Positions 5,501 to 6,467 of a stretch of DNA of 6,467 nucleotides are shown here, one piece after another. Position numbers and translations under genes: made by a program. Positions within the stretch are counted from its first letter, which is position 1, and each line of letters begins with the position of its first letter. The notes below the pieces were generated by a model. The model saw nothing but the letters and a program-made list of their open reading frames with translations, had not been told where the DNA came from and searched no databases. Source of the DNA: Rhodococcus sp. IITR03 (GTDB lineage: Bacteria > Actinomycetota > Actinomycetes > Mycobacteriales > Mycobacteriaceae); NCBI GenBank assembly GCA_001017865.1, contig LATQ01000001.1, positions 1,883,514 through 1,889,980 on the forward strand. The letters are read 5' to 3'.

Positions 5501-6160
5501 ATGCCCCGTCAACAGGAGCGTGCGCGTCGTACGCGGGCTGCGATCGTCCGATCGGCAGCCACCGAATTTGCGCGGCGAGGTTTCGCCGCAGCATCGATCA
5601 ACGCCATCCTCGAGCAGTCGAACGCGACCAAGGGTGCGATGTACTTCCACTTCGCGTCCAAGGAGGATCTGGCCCGGGCGGTACTCGACGAAGGACTCGA
5701 GCACTACCGTGCCATCGTCGGCAGGTGGATGGACGTCCCCGATCTCGACCCCTTCGAGCGGCTGCACGGTCTCGTCGGTGATCTCGGTGCGGCTCTGCAC
5801 GACGACGTGGTCATCGCCGCGGAGTTCCGTCTGGTCACCGAACCCGAGTTCGCGGAGGAGGTCAGGCTGCGCGGCAGCGTCCTATGGGGGCGGGCCGGCT
5901 ATCAGCTGGCGCGCGAAGCGCAGGAGAAGGGCCTGTTCCGGCCTGATGTCGACCTCCGGCGTTTCGTCGAGGCGATCGCGTCGTCGCTCGCCGGTCAGCG
6001 CTATCTCGCCGACCTCACGGCGCCGGAGACCGACGTCCGCGCACGCTTCGAGGCCTGCGTGGAGGTGCCGCTCGAGGCGATGGCGTCGGAGCAGTGGCTC
6101 GCGCAGTGGCGGGAGAAGGGCTGGCCGAGCAGGCCCGACAACGACGAATCGGCCACTTGA
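5501..6160 (+). CDS. TetR-family regulator of the gamma-butyrolactone-receptor (ArpA/ScbR) type
   Basis: A 219-aa DNA-binding repressor whose relatives leave their operators when bound by a small hormone, usually a gamma-butyrolactone. Residues 1-20 begin helix 1 (RARRTRAAIVRSAATEF); the helix-turn-helix spans about 31-50 and leads into KGAMYFHFASKEDLA (44-58), the signature of this subfamily. The C-terminal domain carries W129 in VLWGRAGYQLAREAQEKG, followed by LFRPDVD; it sits where ArpA/CprB-type receptors have the Trp needed for ligand response. Length is normal for the family (about 215-230). ATG 5501 is chosen because family members start just before helix 1; the ribosome site is weak (GGAAGG, 12 bases upstream), and the frame upstream has no TetR-like sequence. 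The gene stands alone between tRNA-Lys and tRNA-Glu, with no AfsA-type synthase in the window. Binding of an actual butyrolactone is untested; it could respond to another ligand. Confidence 0.85.
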   Translation: MPRQQERARRTRAAIVRSAATEFARRGFAAASINAILEQSNATKGAMYFHFASKEDLARAVLDEGLEHYRAIVGRWMDVPDLDPFERLHGLVGDLGAALHDDVVIAAEFRLVTEPEFAEEVRLRGSVLWGRAGYQLAREAQEKGLFRPDVDLRRFVEAIASSLAGQRYLADLTAPETDVRARFEACVEVPLEAMASEQWLAQWREKGWPSRPDNDESAT

Positions 6161-6169
6161 CCTGCTGAT

Positions 6170-6199
6170 TTGTGATTCGCGAATGCCGTGGCATAAGCT
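6170..6199 (+). promoter_or_regulatory. Promoter of the tRNA-Glu/tRNA-Asp unit
   Basis: TTGTGA (6170-6175) and TAAGCT (6194-6199, matching TAnnnT) are 18 bases apart, placing transcription start near 6206 and giving a leader of about 55 bases before tRNA-Glu. A perfect 10-bp palindrome ATTCGCGAAT (6175-6184) lies in the spacer. The leader has a 6-bp inverted repeat, CAACGG (6211-6216) with CCGTTG (6227-6232). The promoter begins 10 bases after the regulator's stop codon with no clear terminator between, so some read-through is possible. Confidence 0.5.
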
Positions 6200-6260
6200 G
6201 TCCAAGCTCCCAACGGAACGCCAAACCCGTTGAGGGTGCGGTTCGGAGAAATCCGATCGG

Positions 6261-6333
6261 GCCCCCTTCGTCTAGCGGCCTAGGACGCCGCCCTTTCAAG
6301 GCGGTAGCGCGGGTTCGAATCCCGTAGGGGGTA
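6261..6333 (+). tRNA. tRNA-Glu (anticodon TTC)
   Basis: A 73-base cloverleaf: acceptor GCCCCCT with AGGGGGT (terminal G:T), anticodon stem CCGCC/GGCGG around loop CTTTCAA giving anticodon TTC, T arm GCGGG-TTCGAAT-CCCGT. The discriminator is A and CCA is not encoded. It decodes GAA/GAG. tRNA-Asp follows 54 bases later, probably in the same transcript. Confidence 0.95.
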
Positions 6334-6335
6334 CG

Positions 6336-6352
6336 CTTCGACCTCGTCGAAG
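6336..6352 (+). other. Hairpin just after tRNA-Glu
   Basis: CTTCGAC pairs with GTCGAAG (7 bp) around a 3-base loop CTC, two bases past the tRNA-Glu 3' end. It may mark a processing site between the two tRNAs or act as an attenuator; the tRNA-Asp gene has no convincing promoter of its own in the 54-base spacer. Confidence 0.4.
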
Positions 6353-6387
6353 TGTGCAGTATCTTGGTGTGAGAAGTGAATATGTAT

Positions 6388-6461
6388 GGCCCTGTGGCGC
6401 AGTTGGTTAGCGCGCCGCCCTGTCACGGCGGAGGTCGCGGGTTCGAGTCCCGTCAGGGTCG
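6388..6461 (+). tRNA. tRNA-Asp (anticodon GTC)
   Basis: A 74-base cloverleaf: acceptor GGCCCTG with CAGGGTC (one G:T), D arm GCGC-AGTTGGTTA-GCGC, anticodon stem CCGCC/GGCGG around loop CTGTCAC giving anticodon GTC, T arm GCGGG-TTCGAGT-CCCGT. The discriminator is G and CCA is not encoded. It decodes GAC/GAU. The window ends 6 bases later; by analogy with mycobacteria a tRNA-Phe may follow, which cannot be seen here. Confidence 0.95.
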
Positions 6462-6467
6462 CTCCAG

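Noticed and set aside
5097..6461. tRNA-linked integrated element
   Set aside because: No integrase, no duplicated tRNA 3' end and no foreign composition; only a core-like regulator lies between the tRNAs.

Overview
The window is high-GC DNA from an actinobacterium of the Rhodococcus/Mycobacterium group (Mycobacteriales), most likely Rhodococcus. This rests on G/C-rich third codon positions with long spurious antisense frames, a soluble di-iron acyl-ACP desaturase of the mycobacterial DesA type, a mycobacterial-type DusB, and tRNA genes without encoded CCA. As I recall the Mycobacterium tuberculosis map, the order LCP-type protein / dusB / desA1 followed by tRNA-Lys, tRNA-Glu and tRNA-Asp matches the Rv0822c-Rv0824c to lysT-gluT-aspT region, so this is mainly conserved core chromosome rather than a mobile island.

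Left half, minus strand: the N-terminal part of a probable LytR-CpsA-Psr (LCP) protein runs off the left edge (1-386). It is preceded by dusB (576-1713), the acyl-ACP desaturase desA (1880-2833) and a DUF937 protein with a Gly/Leu-rich tail (3038-3639). dusB cannot be read in one frame: I infer five single-base losses. The DUF937 gene has one more. All lie in or beside short G/C runs and leave protein similarity intact between lesions, so sequencing or assembly error is more likely than gene decay, though the sequence alone cannot decide.

Middle: two unrelated four-helix membrane proteins of unknown function are divergently transcribed (3726-4187 minus, 4373-5011 plus) from a 185-bp region containing a small palindrome and short repeats.

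Right half: a tRNA-Lys(UUU) gene (minus) is followed by a 331-bp gene-free region with tandem 14-mers and clustered inverted repeats. Then comes a TetR-family regulator of the gamma-butyrolactone-receptor (ArpA/ScbR) type (5501-6160), and a tRNA-Glu(UUC)-tRNA-Asp(GUC) pair that reaches the right edge. No butyrolactone synthase lies nearby, so the receptor is an orphan within the window. A 12-mer is shared between its upstream palindrome and the divergent membrane-gene promoter region, which suggests (no more) a regulatory link.

I found no CRISPR array, insertion sequence, prophage or defence system. The points most worth a second look are the lesion pattern, the orphan receptor with its possible operators, and the repeats next to tRNA-Lys and at the end of desA.
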